From Limnohabitans sp. T6-20 (GTDB lineage: Bacteria; Pseudomonadota; Gammaproteobacteria; Burkholderiales; Burkholderiaceae_C), in contig NZ_NERW01000003.1 in NCBI RefSeq assembly GCF_003063505.1, positions 124,001 to 188,000 on the forward strand: 64,000 nt of DNA. The letters are read 5' to 3'. Position numbers and translations under genes: made by a program. Below, piece after piece: positions 37,477-45,966 of this stretch. The notes under the pieces were generated by a model. The model saw nothing but the letters and a program-made list of their open reading frames with translations, did not search any database and had not been told where the DNA came from. Numbering within the stretch: position 1 is the first letter of the stretch; the number at the start of each line of letters is the position of its first letter.

Positions 37477-39168
37477 ATGAGCCCCGAAGAAATTTTGAGC
37501 ACTTATGGCCCCCGCGAATCCATGGAATACGACGTGGTCGTGGTCGGCGGCGGCCCCGCTGGCTTGTCCACCGCCATCCGACTGAAACAGCTGGCCGCTG
37601 AAAAAGGCACGGATGTGTCCGTCGTGGTGCTCGAAAAAGGCGGCGAACCCGGCGCGCACATCCTGAGCGGCGCGATCATGGACCCCAAAGCGCTGTCTGA
37701 ACTCTTTCCCAACTGGAAAGAGCTGGGTGCCCCGCTGAACCAGCCTGTGACCGACGACGCCTGGAGCTTTTTGTCTGAGACCGGTGCCACCCGCACCCCC
37801 GGCATCTTCTTGCCCGAATGCGCACAAAACCACGGCAACTACATCATCAGCCTCTCCAACTTCACCCGCTGGCTGGGCCAGCAGGCCGAGAACCTGGGCG
37901 TTGAGATCTTCCCCGGTTTCACCGCCGCTGAAGTGCTCTACAACGAAGATGGCTCGGTCAAAGGCGTGGCCACCGGCAATATGGGCGTGGGCAAGGACGG
38001 CGAGCCGACCGAAAACTTCCAGCTGGGCATGGAGTTGCACGCCAAGTACACCGTGTTCGCCGAAGGCGCTCGCGGCCACCTGGGTAAGCAGCTGATCGCC
38101 AAGTACAAGCTCGACGCAGGCCGCGACCCGCAAACCTACGGCATCGGCATCAAGGAAGTGTGGGAAATCGATCCTTCACGCCACACCCCCGGCTTTGTGA
38201 TGCACACCGCCGGCTGGCCCATGAACAACGACACCTACGGTGGCGCGTTCATGTACCACATGGAAGACAACAAGGTCGCCATCGGATACGTGGTCGGCTT
38301 GGACTACGCCAACCCCTGGCTGAGCCCGTTTGAAGAGTTCCAGCGCTGGAAGACCCACAATAACATCAAGTGGTACTTCACCAACGACAAGGGCGAAGTC
38401 AACGCCAAACGCATTGGCTACGGCGCGCGCGCCATCACAGCAGGCGGCCTGATGAGCCTGCCCAAGACCGTGTTCCCGGGTGGTGCGCTGGTCGGCTGTG
38501 ACGCCGGTTACCTGAACGTCAGCCGCATCAAGGGCAGCCACGCCGCCATCAAGACCGGCATGCTGGCCGCCGAAGCCGCTTACGACGCCATCGTGGCAGG
38601 CCGCCAGCACGACGAGCTGAGCGCCTACCCCGAGGCTTTTGAAGCCAGCTGGCTTTACACCGAACTCAACAAGTCGCGCAACTTCAAGAGCTGGTTCAAG
38701 AAGGGCCTGACGGTGGCCACACTGATGAACGGCTTTGAGCAGTTCGTGCTGCGCGGCCACATTCCCTGGACACTGCGCCGCGACAAGGCCGACCACACGT
38801 ACCTGAAGCCTGCGGCCGATTGCCCCAAGATCGACTACCCCAAACCGGACGGCAAGCTGACCTTTGACCGCTTGAGCAGCGTCTTCATCAGCAACACCAA
38901 CCACGAAGAAAACCAGCCCGCCCACCTGACGCTCAAGGACGCCTCGGTGCCCGTCAGCATCAACCTGGCCAAGTTCGGCGGGCCTGAGAGCCGCTACTGC
39001 CCGGCGGGCGTGTACGAGTTCGTCAAGAACGAAGACAACAGCGACCGCCTGCAGATCAACGCGCAAAACTGCGTGCACTGCAAGACCTGCGATATCAAGG
39101 ACCCCACGCAAAACATCGTCTGGGTGACGCCAGAAGGCGGTGGTGGACCCAACTACACAGGCATGTAA
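37477..39168 (+). CDS. Electron-transfer flavoprotein:ubiquinone oxidoreductase
   Basis: A 563-residue inner-membrane-associated flavoprotein. An N-terminal FAD fold (YDVVVVGGGPAGLSTAIRL) is followed by LEKGGEPGAHILSGAIMDP. The central region has GIGIKEVWEI and the ubiquinone-binding area. The 4Fe-4S cluster ligands are Cys508 (YCPAGVYEF) and Cys532/535/538 (NCVHCKTCDIKDP). It passes electrons from ETF, reduced by acyl-CoA dehydrogenases such as the one at 30.2-32.5 kb, to the quinone pool. ATG 37477 is used; ATG 37414 is possible. Confidence 0.96.
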   Translation: MSPEEILSTYGPRESMEYDVVVVGGGPAGLSTAIRLKQLAAEKGTDVSVVVLEKGGEPGAHILSGAIMDPKALSELFPNWKELGAPLNQPVTDDAWSFLSETGATRTPGIFLPECAQNHGNYIISLSNFTRWLGQQAENLGVEIFPGFTAAEVLYNEDGSVKGVATGNMGVGKDGEPTENFQLGMELHAKYTVFAEGARGHLGKQLIAKYKLDAGRDPQTYGIGIKEVWEIDPSRHTPGFVMHTAGWPMNNDTYGGAFMYHMEDNKVAIGYVVGLDYANPWLSPFEEFQRWKTHNNIKWYFTNDKGEVNAKRIGYGARAITAGGLMSLPKTVFPGGALVGCDAGYLNVSRIKGSHAAIKTGMLAAEAAYDAIVAGRQHDELSAYPEAFEASWLYTELNKSRNFKSWFKKGLTVATLMNGFEQFVLRGHIPWTLRRDKADHTYLKPAADCPKIDYPKPDGKLTFDRLSSVFISNTNHEENQPAHLTLKDASVPVSINLAKFGGPESRYCPAGVYEFVKNEDNSDRLQINAQNCVHCKTCDIKDPTQNIVWVTPEGGGGPNYTGM

Positions 39169-39187
39169 AGGCGCAAGCACCCACCAA

Positions 39188-39212
39188 GAGGCCCACACGG
39201 GCCTCTTTTTTT
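39188..39212 (+). terminator. Rho-independent terminator after ETF-QO
   Basis: GAGGCCC-ACAC-GGGCCTC is followed by seven T residues. Confidence 0.92.
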
Positions 39213-39303
39213 GCTGCGCACTTCAGGACCTTGCGTCACCTAGGCATCACACCCCCGCGAAAACCCGTAGTCCAACCTTGCCAGTGACACCTCATAATCA
39301 AAT

Positions 39304-39314
39304 TTGTATGACAA
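39304..39314. promoter_or_regulatory. Candidate operator of the TRAP operon
   Basis: TTGT-ATG-ACAA is a short inverted repeat 48 nt upstream of dctP. It resembles sites of GntR/FadR-type regulators that often control TRAP operons. No such regulator lies nearby. Confidence 0.3.
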
Positions 39315-39361
39315 GTTGATTTCCATCTTGTTGTCGCCCATTGATCAACGAGGAGATACCC

Positions 39362-40333
39362 ATGAAATTGAGCAAATTGATGTTGGGCCTGAGCTTGGCC
39401 ATCGGTGTCATGACCACGGCATCTTCACAAATCGTCATGCGCAACAGCATTTCGATTGCACAGAACTCACACCAAGGTGAGGCGATCGACACTTTGTCCA
39501 AAGAAGTGGAAAAGCGCACCAACGGTCGCATCAAAATCCAGAACTTCTACTCAGGCTCTTTGGGCGGTGAGCGCGAATCCATCGAATCGGTGCAACTGGG
39601 CACCCAAGAATTGGCCACGACCTCTACCGGTCCAGTGCCCAATTTCGTGCCTGAAGCCCGCATTTTGGACGTGCCCTTCTTGTTCCGTGACAAAGCGCAT
39701 GCACGCGCCGTGCTCGACGGCCCCATCGGCCAAGAATTGCTGACCAAGTTTGAGTCCAAAGGGTTCAAAGCTTTGGCCTGGGGTGAAAATGGCGTGCGCC
39801 ACATGACCAACAGCAAGCGCGCGGTGAACGAACCAGGCGATCTGAAGGGTCTGAAGATGCGCACCATGGAAAACCCCGTGCACGTGGCCGCCTACAAAGG
39901 TTTGGGCATCGTGACCACGCCCATGGCGTTCCCTGAAGTCTTCACCGCCTTGCAACAAGGCACTGTGGACGGCCAAGAGAACCCCTTGTCGGTGATCATG
40001 GCATCCAACTTTGACCAGGTGCAAAAGCACTTGTCACTGACGGGTCACGTCTACTCGCCTTGCATCATCTTGATGAACAAAGCCAGCTACGACAAATTGA
40101 GCGCGACTGACAAGCAAATCTTCCTGGATGCCGCAAAAGAAGCCGTCAAGGCTAACCGTGCGCGCGTGGACAAGGACGATGCCAATGGCGTAGCCGAGTT
40201 GCGCAAAAAGGGCATGAATGTGATCGAGAACGTGGACAAGTCCAAGTTCGTCGCCACTTTGGGCCCGATCAACGCCGAGTTTGAAAAGCAGTTCGGCAAA
40301 GCCAACCTGGACCGCATCCGCAACTACAAGTGA
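39362..40333 (+). CDS. TRAP transporter substrate-binding protein (DctP family)
   Basis: A 323-residue protein. A signal peptide occupies residues 1-~22 (LMLGLSLAIGVMTTASS). Mature motifs include GRIKIQNFYSGSLGGERESIE, LKGLKMRTMENPVHVAAYKGLG with the conserved substrate-carboxylate Arg, and GTVDGQENPLSVI. It binds an organic acid in the periplasm and passes it to the DctQM permease. GAGGAGA precedes the ATG. The ligand cannot be told from sequence. Confidence 0.93.
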   Translation: MKLSKLMLGLSLAIGVMTTASSQIVMRNSISIAQNSHQGEAIDTLSKEVEKRTNGRIKIQNFYSGSLGGERESIESVQLGTQELATTSTGPVPNFVPEARILDVPFLFRDKAHARAVLDGPIGQELLTKFESKGFKALAWGENGVRHMTNSKRAVNEPGDLKGLKMRTMENPVHVAAYKGLGIVTTPMAFPEVFTALQQGTVDGQENPLSVIMASNFDQVQKHLSLTGHVYSPCIILMNKASYDKLSATDKQIFLDAAKEAVKANRARVDKDDANGVAELRKKGMNVIENVDKSKFVATLGPINAEFEKQFGKANLDRIRNYK

Positions 40334-40348
40334 TTTGAAGCTTGTCCA

Positions 40349-40384
40349 AAACGCCCGACCAATCCCGTATTGGCGGGCGTTTTT
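40349..40384 (+). terminator. Intra-operon terminator/attenuator between dctP and dctQ
   Basis: ACGCCCGACCAAT-CCCGT-ATTGGCGGGCGT forms a 12-bp stem with one mismatch, followed by TTTT. Partial read-through would lower permease expression relative to the binding protein; the hairpin may also protect the dctP mRNA 3' end. Confidence 0.75.
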
Positions 40385-40408
40385 GATTCTGTCGTGAAGG
40401 GATTATTT

Positions 40409-40903
40409 ATGCGCTCGCTCTATCTAAGCGTGGAAAAGTGGACCACCGCTTTTTCCATGCTGGTGGCCTGTTTGATGTTGGCCCTAGCTGCCTGCTTGGG
40501 CATGCTGCAAATTTTCACCCGCTTTGTGCTCGAAGTTCCTGTTGAATGGACCGAAGTCATCATCCGTTTTAGCCTGATCTGGATGGTCTTCATGGGCATC
40601 CCCATGGCCTTCCGGCAGGGCGCAATGGTCAGCGTGGACGTGTTGTACCGCTGGAGCGGCCCTCGCATGAAAAAGATACTCGACACCGCTGTGGCTTTGG
40701 CCGCACTCACCTTGGTGTGCATCATCATTTGGTGGGGTTGGGACTACGCCAACCGCGGCAAGGTCCAGTCCATGATTGGCTTGGAAGACGTGTCCATGTT
40801 TTGGGCCTACATGGCTTTGCCGGTTGGCGCGTGTTTCAGCGTGATCAGCATCATCGGCAATTGGCTGGATCCACAGCGCCTTGAATTGGAGACCGCACAA
40901 TGA
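40409..40903 (+). CDS. TRAP transporter small permease (DctQ family)
   Basis: A 164-residue protein with four transmembrane helices. The second is preceded by EVPVEWTEVIIRFSLIWMVFMG, the DctQ signature. It has a GVFD-free N-terminus if ATG 40409 is used (AAGGGA upstream). It complexes with DctM. The stop overlaps the dctM start by 4 nt. Confidence 0.9.
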   Translation: MRSLYLSVEKWTTAFSMLVACLMLALAACLGMLQIFTRFVLEVPVEWTEVIIRFSLIWMVFMGIPMAFRQGAMVSVDVLYRWSGPRMKKILDTAVALAALTLVCIIIWWGWDYANRGKVQSMIGLEDVSMFWAYMALPVGACFSVISIIGNWLDPQRLELETAQ

Positions 40904-42177
40904 GCGTCGTCATGCTTTGCACCATGGTGCTGTGCTTTGCACTCACCATTTCCGTGGCTGTGTCCATTGGTTTGTCGGCCATCGTCGGCATTCAAATTGG
41001 CAATGCCAACATGCTCATCTCCGTCAAGGAGATGTTCAATTCAATCAACAAATTTCCTCTGGCCGCCATCCCCTTCTTCATCTTGGCGGGCAACATCATG
41101 GAAACCGGCGGCATCTCGCGCCGTTTGGTGGAGTTTGCCAAGAGCATCGTGGGCGGTGTGCAAGGCGGCTTGCCGATGACTTGCGTGCTGACTTGCATGA
41201 TTTTTGCTGCCGTTTCAGGTTCGTCAGTGGCCACCACCTTTGCCATCGGCACGATCCTGATTCCGGCGCTCATCAAGCACGGCTACCCCACCACCTATGC
41301 GGCGTCTTTGCAAGCTACATCGGCAGAGTTGGGCGTGATCATCCCCCCCTCGATTCCGATGATCTTGTACGGCGTGAGTGCCGAGGTTTCCATCGGTGAA
41401 CTGTTCATTGCTGGTTTTGGCCCAGGCCTTTTCATCGGGATTGCCTTGATGTTCTGGGTCTGGATTTATTGCAAATACAAAGGCTGGGGCAAAAATGACG
41501 GCGACGGTCGCCTGAGTTTTGGTAAAGCCTCTTGGCAAGCCGGTTGGGCATTGATGATGCCGGTCATCATTTTGGGCGGCATTTACGGCGGGGTGTTCAC
41601 CCCTACCGAAGCCTCGGCCGTCGCGGTGTTTTACGCGCTGATCGTTGGCACCTTGATTTACCGCGAGATCAAACTGAAAGACCTGGCTGTGATCATGCGC
41701 AAATCCGTGCTGTCCAGCGCCGTGATCATGTTCATCATTGCCAATGCCGGTTTGTTTGCATTCCTGATCACGCGTGCGGGGGTACCGGAGGCCATTGGTC
41801 ACTGGTTGCAAGATGTACTCAAATCACCCGCTTACTTCTTGCTGGGTGTCAACGCCGCTTTGTTCTTGATTGGCATGTTCATCGAAACCAGCGCGGCCAT
41901 CATCGTGCTCGCGCCCATCTTGGCACCCGTGGCCATGCACTTTGGCATCGATCCGGTGCATTTTGGCCTGATCATGGTGGTGAACTTGGCACTGGGCATG
42001 ATCACACCGCCCTTTGGCGTCAACCTGTTTGCAGCTTGTACGGTGGCGCGCATCTCCCTTGATCGCATGATCAAGGATTTGATCCCCTTTGTTTTGGTGA
42101 TCCTGGTTTGCCTGATGGTGGTGAGCTATGTGCCCGCCCTGTCCTTGACGTTGCGGGATTTGGTCTACGCCAAATAA
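40900..42177 (+). CDS. TRAP transporter large permease (DctM family)
   Basis: A 425-residue integral membrane protein with about 12 hydrophobic segments. Motifs include KFPLAAIPFFILAGNIMETGGISRRLVEFA, AVSGSSVATTFAIGTILIP, ELGVIIPPSIPMILYGV and GMITPPFGVNLFAA, all typical of DctM. It carries out sodium-driven uptake with DctPQ. The ATGA overlap with dctQ implies coupled translation. Confidence 0.95.
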   Translation: MSVVMLCTMVLCFALTISVAVSIGLSAIVGIQIGNANMLISVKEMFNSINKFPLAAIPFFILAGNIMETGGISRRLVEFAKSIVGGVQGGLPMTCVLTCMIFAAVSGSSVATTFAIGTILIPALIKHGYPTTYAASLQATSAELGVIIPPSIPMILYGVSAEVSIGELFIAGFGPGLFIGIALMFWVWIYCKYKGWGKNDGDGRLSFGKASWQAGWALMMPVIILGGIYGGVFTPTEASAVAVFYALIVGTLIYREIKLKDLAVIMRKSVLSSAVIMFIIANAGLFAFLITRAGVPEAIGHWLQDVLKSPAYFLLGVNAALFLIGMFIETSAAIIVLAPILAPVAMHFGIDPVHFGLIMVVNLALGMITPPFGVNLFAACTVARISLDRMIKDLIPFVLVILVCLMVVSYVPALSLTLRDLVYAK

Positions 42178-42204
42178 AGCTAAAATTTCCGACATTGAAT
42201 CACC

Positions 42205-42235
42205 GCCTGGCCCCTTGAGGGCCAGGCCTTTTTTT
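42205..42235 (+). terminator. Rho-independent terminator after dctM
   Basis: GCCTGGCCC-CTTGA-GGGCCAGGC is followed by CTTTTTTT. It ends 11 nt before the gcvH ATG, so gcvH would need read-through or a promoter inside this interval. Confidence 0.92.
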
Positions 42236-42245
42236 GTTGCTCGTC

Positions 42246-42623
42246 ATGCCTATCCAATACTCCGAAGACCACACTTGGCTCCAACTCGTCCATGAGGGCG
42301 ATGGCGACGTGGCCGTCATGGGCATCACCGTGCATGCCCAAGACACCCTGGGCGACATCGTTTTTGTCGATCTGCCGGCGATTGGCAAGACCTTTGCAGC
42401 CAAAGAAGTGGCGGGGGTGGTGGAGTCGGTGAAGGCCGCTGCGGATGTGCACATGCCAGCAGGCGGCGAAATCATCGAGGTGAATGAGGCTTTGCGTGCC
42501 GACCCCTCTTTGGCCAATTCCGATCCTTTGGGACAAGGCTGGTTTTTCAAAGCCCGACTGACACAGCCATCCGATCTGGATGCCTTGCTGGACGAAGCGT
42601 CCTACCAAAAATTGACAGCCTGA
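42246..42623 (+). CDS. gcvH: Glycine cleavage system H-like protein
   Basis: A 125-residue lipoyl-domain protein. It begins MPIQYSEDHTWLQL, and the lipoylation site is Lys63 in GVVESVKAAADV. It shuttles the aminomethyl group in glycine cleavage, or acts in lipoate transfer. It stands alone: gcvT and gcvP are absent from the window. ATG 42246 is preferred to 42234 by family length. Its leader overlaps the end of the terminator T-run. Confidence 0.92.
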   Translation: MPIQYSEDHTWLQLVHEGDGDVAVMGITVHAQDTLGDIVFVDLPAIGKTFAAKEVAGVVESVKAAADVHMPAGGEIIEVNEALRADPSLANSDPLGQGWFFKARLTQPSDLDALLDEASYQKLTA

Positions 42624-42709
42624 AAGCGGCCAGTAGAATCGAGGCTTCTTTCCAATGGGGTGACGCCGGTTTTGCAACCGTTGCCCCGAGTCGGAGCCAA
42701 TCCGACGTT

Positions 42710-42929
42710 CACTGTGGGAGAGATTGAAGGCCCCAGGCCTTCAACGCCGAAGGAGCAACCACCCCGGAAACTCTCAGGCAAAAGGACCGTGGTGAACAAA
42801 GCACTCTGAAGAGTTGCCGGGATTCGTCCCCTGGCACACCGCAGGAGCAAACCCATCGCCCCCCAAGGGCCGGGTGAATCTCTCAGGTTTCAAACAGAGG
42901 GGGTCGTTCTGCACACATCCGGTGTGCAG
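42710..42929 (+). promoter_or_regulatory. Tandem glycine riboswitch
   Basis: Two consecutive glycine aptamers lie between gcvH and the DadA-like gene. Aptamer I (about 42710-42797) has GTGGGAGAGA, CGCCGAAGGAGCAACCACCC and CTCTCAGGCAAAAGGACC. Aptamer II (about 42801-42908) has CTCTGAAGAG, CACCGCAGGAGCAAACCC and TCTCTCAGGTTTCAAACAGAG. The expression platform includes the perfect hairpin CTGCACAC-ATCCG-GTGTGCAG at 42909-42929, about 40 nt before the start codon. It should switch the downstream gene with glycine, probably activating it. Confidence 0.93.
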
Positions 42930-42969
42930 TGCGTCCATCCGTTTGAGACGTTTTACTGAGAGAACTCCC

Positions 42970-44256
42970 ATGACAAACATGGTCAAGAAACACATGGTGA
43001 TTGTCGGCGGCGGCATCACTGGCGTCACCAGCGCCTACGCCCTGGCCCAGCAAGGCATCCAGGTCACGCTGATCGAGAAAAACCGCTACCCCGGCATGGA
43101 AACCTCCTATGCCAATGGCGGCCAGCTGTCCGCCTCCAACGCCGAGGTCTGGACCCACCCGTCCACCATCGTCAAGGGCCTGAAATGGATGCTCAAGAGC
43201 GATGCGCCGCTTTTGATGAACCCTGCACCGACTTGGCACAAACTCAGCTGGATGGCCGAATTTGTGGCGGCCATTCCCAAGTACAAAGAAAACACCATCG
43301 CCACCGCCCAACTGGCCATCGCGTCGCGCGAACACCACTTCGCGTGGGCACAAGCCGAAGGCATCGACTTTGACCACAAGCGTGAAGGCATCCTGCACAT
43401 CTACCGCGACAAAAAAGGCTTTGACCACGCAGGCGAAGTCTCCAAGCTGCTGGCCCAAGGCGGCCTGCCACGCCGCGCCGTCACGCCCGAAGAAATGAAA
43501 GCCATCGAGCCGACATTGCAGGGTCAGTATTACGGCGGCTACTTCACCGAAAGCGATTCGACGGGCGACATCCACAAATTCACCTACGGTCTGGCCAAGG
43601 CCTGCGAACGCATGGGCGTCAAAATCCTCACCGAGCACCAAGTGCTGAATGTCGCGGCCAACGGCCAGACCGCTACCGTGCAGGTGCAACACCAAGGCCA
43701 GACTGAAACACTCAGTTTTGACGGCATCGTGATCTGCGCAGGCGTGCATGGGCGCAAACTGGCAGCTCAGTTGGGCGACCGCTTGAACATTTACCCCGTC
43801 AAGGGCTATTCGATCACCGTCGGTCTGAACGACCAAGCCAGCCAGGCGGCAGCACCGCAAGTGAGCTTGCTGGACGACGAGACCAAACTGGTCACCAGCC
43901 GCTTGGGTGCAGACCGTTTCCGTGTGGCAGGCACAGCCGAGTTCAATGGCATTGACCTGGACATCCGCGCCGACCGCATCAAACCGTTGGTCAACTGGGT
44001 CAACGAATGCTTTCCTGGCATCGACACCCGCCGCGTGGAGCCATGGGCAGGCTTGCGCCCCATGATGCCGACCATGTTGCCCCGCGTGGGCGCAGGCAAA
44101 AAAGCCAACGTGTTCTACAACACCGGCCACGGCCACCTGGGCTGGACCTTGTCGGCCATCACGGCACACCAATTGGCTGGGCATGTGATGCAAAGCCATG
44201 GCACACCGGCACGGTCTTTCGTGTCGTCGACCACGCCGGCACTGAGCGCTCGCTGA
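42970..44256 (+). CDS. dadA: DadA-like D-amino-acid dehydrogenase under glycine riboswitch control
   Basis: A 428-residue flavoprotein. The FAD fold MVIVGGGITGVTSAYALAQQG is followed by ETSYANGGQLSASNAEVWT, the DadA-type motif, and the C-terminal PWAGLRPMMPTMLPRVG, NVFYNTGHGHLGWTLS. It oxidatively deaminates D-amino acids or glycine at the membrane. The riboswitch suggests glycine is a substrate or a signal for its use, so glycine oxidase-like activity should be considered. GAGAGAAC precedes the ATG. Confidence 0.87.
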   Translation: MTNMVKKHMVIVGGGITGVTSAYALAQQGIQVTLIEKNRYPGMETSYANGGQLSASNAEVWTHPSTIVKGLKWMLKSDAPLLMNPAPTWHKLSWMAEFVAAIPKYKENTIATAQLAIASREHHFAWAQAEGIDFDHKREGILHIYRDKKGFDHAGEVSKLLAQGGLPRRAVTPEEMKAIEPTLQGQYYGGYFTESDSTGDIHKFTYGLAKACERMGVKILTEHQVLNVAANGQTATVQVQHQGQTETLSFDGIVICAGVHGRKLAAQLGDRLNIYPVKGYSITVGLNDQASQAAAPQVSLLDDETKLVTSRLGADRFRVAGTAEFNGIDLDIRADRIKPLVNWVNECFPGIDTRRVEPWAGLRPMMPTMLPRVGAGKKANVFYNTGHGHLGWTLSAITAHQLAGHVMQSHGTPARSFVSSTTPALSAR

Positions 44257-44276
44257 ACCCGCCCCTGCGAAAGAAC

Positions 44277-44310
44277 AAAGCCCTCGCGCCTTGGCGCAGA
44301 GGGCTTTTTT
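44277..44310 (+). terminator. Rho-independent terminator after dadA
   Basis: AAGCCCTCGCGCC-TT-GGCGCAGAGGGCTT has a 13-bp stem with one bulged A, followed by TTTT. Confidence 0.9.
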
Positions 44311-44380
44311 GGTGGCCAGGGCCCGCACTCATTCGGCACAAGACCGAACAAATCATCCATAAAAAACCAGGGGACACCAC

Positions 44381-45433
44381 ATGAACACCACACAACAACA
44401 ATTTGCCAGCGACAACTACGCGGGCACCTGCCCTGAAGCCCTTCAAGCGCTTCTGGATGCCAACAACAGTGGGCACGAACCCGCCTATGGCGATGACCGC
44501 TGGACCGAGCGCTCCAGCAACATGCTGCGTGAGTTGTTCGAGATCAACTGCGACGTGTATTACGTTTTCAACGGCACAGCGGCCAACTCATTGGCACTTG
44601 CATCCATGTGCCAGAGCTACCACTCGGTCATTTGCACCCCGGTCGCGCACATCGAAACAGACGAATGCGGCGGGCCGGAATTTTTCTCCAACGGCTCCAA
44701 ATTGCTGGTCGCGGAAGGCCTGTCAACCCAAGCCCAACGCGGCAAGCTGACGCCCGAGGCCATCGAGGCCCTGGTCACCAAACGCAGCGACATCCACTAC
44801 CCACGCCCCAAGGTGGCCTCGATCACCCAAGCCACCGAACTGGGCACGGTCTACAGCGTGGACGAAGTCCGTGCCTTATCGTGGATGGCCAAAAAGCACA
44901 GCCTGAAGCTGCACATGGACGGCGCACGCTTTTCCAACGCGGTGGCGCACCTGGACTGCAGCCCCGCCGAAATCACCTGGAAAGCCGGGGTCGATGTGCT
45001 GTGCTTTGGCGGCACCAAAAACGGCCTGCCCGTGGGCGAAGCCGTGGTCTTTTTTGACCGCGAGCTGTCTCAGGACTTTGCCTGGCGCGTCAAGCAGGCG
45101 GGGCAACTGGCGTCCAAAATGCGCTTCATTTCGGCCCCTTGGGTGGGCTTGCTGGACAACAACACCTGGTTGCGCAACGCACGCCACGCCAACGCCATGG
45201 CGCAGCGCCTTTACTCAGGGCTGCAACAGGTCTCAGGTGTCCAGGTGCTGCATGCCCCCGAAGCCAACGGCGTGTTCGCCCAATTGCCCAAGCCCCTGAT
45301 TGATGCCCTGCATGCCAAGGGCTGGAAGTTCTACCAGTTCATCGCTGGCGGTGGCTGCCGCTTCATGTGCGCCTGGGACACGAGCGAAGCCTCGGTCGAC
45401 GCCTTGCTGGCCGACATGCAAGCGTTCAGCTGA
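44381..45433 (+). CDS. ltaE: Low-specificity L-threonine aldolase
   Basis: A 350-residue PLP enzyme. Motifs are NNSGHEPAYGDDRWTE, the cofactor-stacking VAHIETDECGGPE, LHMDGARFSNAVAH and the PLP lysine Lys213 in CFGGTKNGLPVGEA. It cleaves L-threonine/allo-threonine to glycine and acetaldehyde. AGGGGA precedes the ATG. It sits beside the glycine-riboswitch gene and gcvH, forming a small glycine-metabolism neighbourhood, though a terminator separates it from dadA. Confidence 0.92.
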   Translation: MNTTQQQFASDNYAGTCPEALQALLDANNSGHEPAYGDDRWTERSSNMLRELFEINCDVYYVFNGTAANSLALASMCQSYHSVICTPVAHIETDECGGPEFFSNGSKLLVAEGLSTQAQRGKLTPEAIEALVTKRSDIHYPRPKVASITQATELGTVYSVDEVRALSWMAKKHSLKLHMDGARFSNAVAHLDCSPAEITWKAGVDVLCFGGTKNGLPVGEAVVFFDRELSQDFAWRVKQAGQLASKMRFISAPWVGLLDNNTWLRNARHANAMAQRLYSGLQQVSGVQVLHAPEANGVFAQLPKPLIDALHAKGWKFYQFIAGGGCRFMCAWDTSEASVDALLADMQAFS

Positions 45434-45483
45434 GCATCGAGGACAATCTGCTCCTTTGAAACGCCCTTTTTAAAAGGCTGCCC

Positions 45484-45966
45484 ATGTCCCTTCAAGTCCA
45501 GCCTGTTGATTACCGAAACCCTGCACACGCCCAAGCCCTGGTGATGCTGCTGGACGCTTATGCCCAAGACCCGATGGGCGGCGGCGAGGCACTGGCGCAG
45601 GATGTGAAAGCACGCTTGTGCGATGACCTGGTCGCACGCAGCGATGCGGCGAGCTTCATCGCTTGGTTGGGTGATGCGCCTGTGGGCTTGGTCAACTGCA
45701 TCGAAGGCTATTCGACCTTCAAGGCACGTCCCTTGATGAACATCCACGACATCGCCGTGCTGCCGGGTCACCGGGGCCAGGGCGTGGGCCAGGCTTTGTT
45801 GGCAGCGGCGCAGCAGCACGCCAAGGACCGCGGCTGCTGCAAGCTGACGCTGGAGGTGCTGACAGGCAACACGCGGGCTTTGAAAAGTTATCTGGGTTTT
45901 GGCTTTGAGCCTTACGCGCTCGACCCCGCAGCGGGTCAGGCCAGCTTCATGCAGAAGTGGCTTTAG
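45484..45966 (+). CDS. GNAT-family N-acetyltransferase
   Basis: A 160-residue protein with the acetyl-CoA motif IAVLPGHRGQGVGQALLAAA (motif A, R/QxxGxG/A) and a C-terminal ALKSYLGFGFEPYALDP. Substrate unknown. AAGG lies upstream of the ATG. It overlaps the convergent J-domain-like gene by 20 nt. Confidence 0.88.
   Translation: MSLQVQPVDYRNPAHAQALVMLLDAYAQDPMGGGEALAQDVKARLCDDLVARSDAASFIAWLGDAPVGLVNCIEGYSTFKARPLMNIHDIAVLPGHRGQGVGQALLAAAQQHAKDRGCCKLTLEVLTGNTRALKSYLGFGFEPYALDPAAGQASFMQKWL

Noticed and set aside
36547..38133. Minus-strand frame giving a 528-residue SDR with a long N-terminal extension
   Set aside because: The extension is antisense to ETF-QO; SDR similarity and the ribosome site start at 37329.
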